Assembly (NCBI RefSeq): GCF_003443895.1
Contig: NZ_QQOA01000006.1
Location: forward strand, 1-64,000
Length of the DNA stretch: 64,000 nucleotides
Source of the DNA: Paraburkholderia phosphatilytica
GTDB taxonomy: Bacteria > Pseudomonadota > Gammaproteobacteria > Burkholderiales > Burkholderiaceae
Direction of reading: 5' to 3'
Both the position numbers and the translations under genes were made by a program. Shown piece after piece: positions 63,182-64,000 of this stretch. Below the pieces are notes generated by a model that was not told the origin of the DNA, searched no databases, and worked only from the letters and a program-made list of their open reading frames with translations. Every line of letters starts with the position of its first letter. The first letter of the stretch is position 1.

Positions 63182-64000
63182 TCAGGGCTCCTTCGTGCTC
63201 GTGAAGTCGTGGCGCGCGGCGAGCGATGCGCGCTGTGCGCTGCCGGTCGCGGCCACGGTAGCGTTTCTCGCGGGCGCGGCGTTGGTCGCGTCGTTTGCTG
63301 CGTGCCCCGCCGCGACTTTTGCGCGGCGCGGTGCTGGCGCCTGGGTCGAGGCGCCGCCGCTCGCGCTGCCGTGCTGCCAGAAGTCGTAGAAGTTGAACCA
63401 GTTGTACGGCGCCGCGCGGCAATACTGCTCGACGAAGCCGACGTAGCGGCGCAGCGCGCGCTCGATCTCGGCAGCGCGCTCGCCGCGCTCGACCTTCGAG
63501 AAATCGGCGAGCGTTTCGAAGTGGATGTCGTAGCGGTTGCCGCCGCGATAGAGCCCGGTCATGAAGATGACCGGGCGGCGCAGCATCGCGGCCATGTGCA
63601 GCGGACCGAGCGGAAACTCCGCGGGCGTGCCGAGGAACTCGACGCTGCGGGTCGAGCCGCCCGCATCGCGCAGCAGCGACCGGTCCGCGAGCATGCCGAT
63701 CATGCTGCCGCTGTCGAGATAGTCGCGCACGCGCAGCATCGAATCGACCTGGCCGAGGCCGATCACGTCCTGCTTCACGGTGGGGTTCATCGCCGCGAGC
63801 AGCGTGTTGATGTGCTGCACGTTCTCTTCGTACATCGCGATCGCGACGCGCAGTTCGGGATGGGTGCGGCCGATCGCGCGCATCACCTCGAAGCTGCCCA
63901 GATGCGCGCCGAGCAGAAACGCGCCGCGGCCGGAGAGCCACGCATCGCGCACGAGCGCCTTGTTGTGCAGCTCGATGTCGAACAGGTCGAAGCGCTCGTT
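63182..64000 (-). CDS. LpxL/HtrB-like acyltransferase (partial)
   Basis: The first gene of the operon inside the window; its 5' end lies beyond 64000, where the frame is still open (NERFDLFDIELHNKAL leads into the visible part). The catalytic H-x4-E is HLGSFE in LLGAHLGSFEV. GMLADRSLL and PAEFPLGPLHMAAMLRRPV are further LPLAT features. The C-terminal 60 residues are Ala/Ser/Thr rich and look disordered. It would transfer an acyl chain from an ACP to a lipid or glycolipid acceptor of the aryl-polyene-like pathway. Confidence 0.85.
   Translation of the reverse strand, partial: NERFDLFDIELHNKALVRDAWLSGRGAFLLGAHLGSFEVMRAIGRTHPELRVAIAMYEENVQHINTLLAAMNPTVKQDVIGLGQVDSMLRVRDYLDSGSMIGMLADRSLLRDAGGSTRSVEFLGTPAEFPLGPLHMAAMLRRPVIFMTGLYRGGNRYDIHFETLADFSKVERGERAAEIERALRRYVGFVEQYCRAAPYNWFNFYDFWQHGSASGGASTQAPAPRRAKVAAGHAANDATNAAPARNATVAATGSAQRASLAARHDFTSTKEP

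Overview
The window reads as a chromosomal segment of a high-GC betaproteobacterium of the Burkholderiaceae, most likely Paraburkholderia, Burkholderia or Caballeronia. This rests on the general porin with a QSSVTLYGRID-type start and terminal Phe, Kup, the TauABC proteins, small DUF-type genes typical of that family, and G/C-rich third positions almost throughout. No rRNA, tRNA, CRISPR array or complete insertion sequence was recognised.

Layout. 0-16 kb is housekeeping and accessory: the end of a semialdehyde dehydrogenase, a thioesterase, a HAD phosphatase, ygiC-ygiB, a MOSC protein, a nu-class GST, an atypical NRAMP transporter, kup, an S9 oligopeptidase, a GAF-PAS-GGDEF-EAL protein and an XRE-cupin regulator. 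16.5-25.5 kb holds a MocR/PdxR-type regulator divergent from a complete eight-gene Nit1C (Nit6803/MSMEG_05xx) nitrilase cluster. A good sigma-54 promoter match and an NtrC-like site precede the cluster, which fits a nitrogen-starvation role. 25.5-34.7 kb carries an EamA transporter, an Lrp regulator divergent from a stand-alone AceE-type E1 (mdeR/mdeB-like), a porin, an APC permease and a GST. 34.9-36.9 kb is an extreme repeat gene encoding a secreted Gly/His/Asp/Ser protein of about forty heptads plus a (TG)n tract.

37.4-45.4 kb is a red-light signalling island: a heme oxygenase (makes the biliverdin chromophore), a bacteriophytochrome with its Rcp1-type receiver, a PAS histidine kinase, a double-domain KaiC-like ATPase and two paralogous single-domain receivers. 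45.6-53.9 kb has stress and envelope genes, tauABC without tauD, a frameshifted exported-protein gene, a lipoprotein methyltransferase, a TauE-like exporter and several small ORFs. 54.2-64 kb has a large exported protein of unknown function. It is followed by a tightly overlapping minus-strand operon resembling aryl-polyene/xanthomonadin clusters: acyltransferase, LolA-like, MMPL exporter, NodB deacetylase, ketosynthase, chain-length factor and hotdog dehydratase. The operon may end at an intrinsic terminator near 56.1 kb.

The most notable systems are the Nit1C cluster with its regulatory region, the phytochrome/KaiC-like island and the heptad-repeat secreted protein. All function calls come from reading motifs and recalled family features. 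No database search was run.
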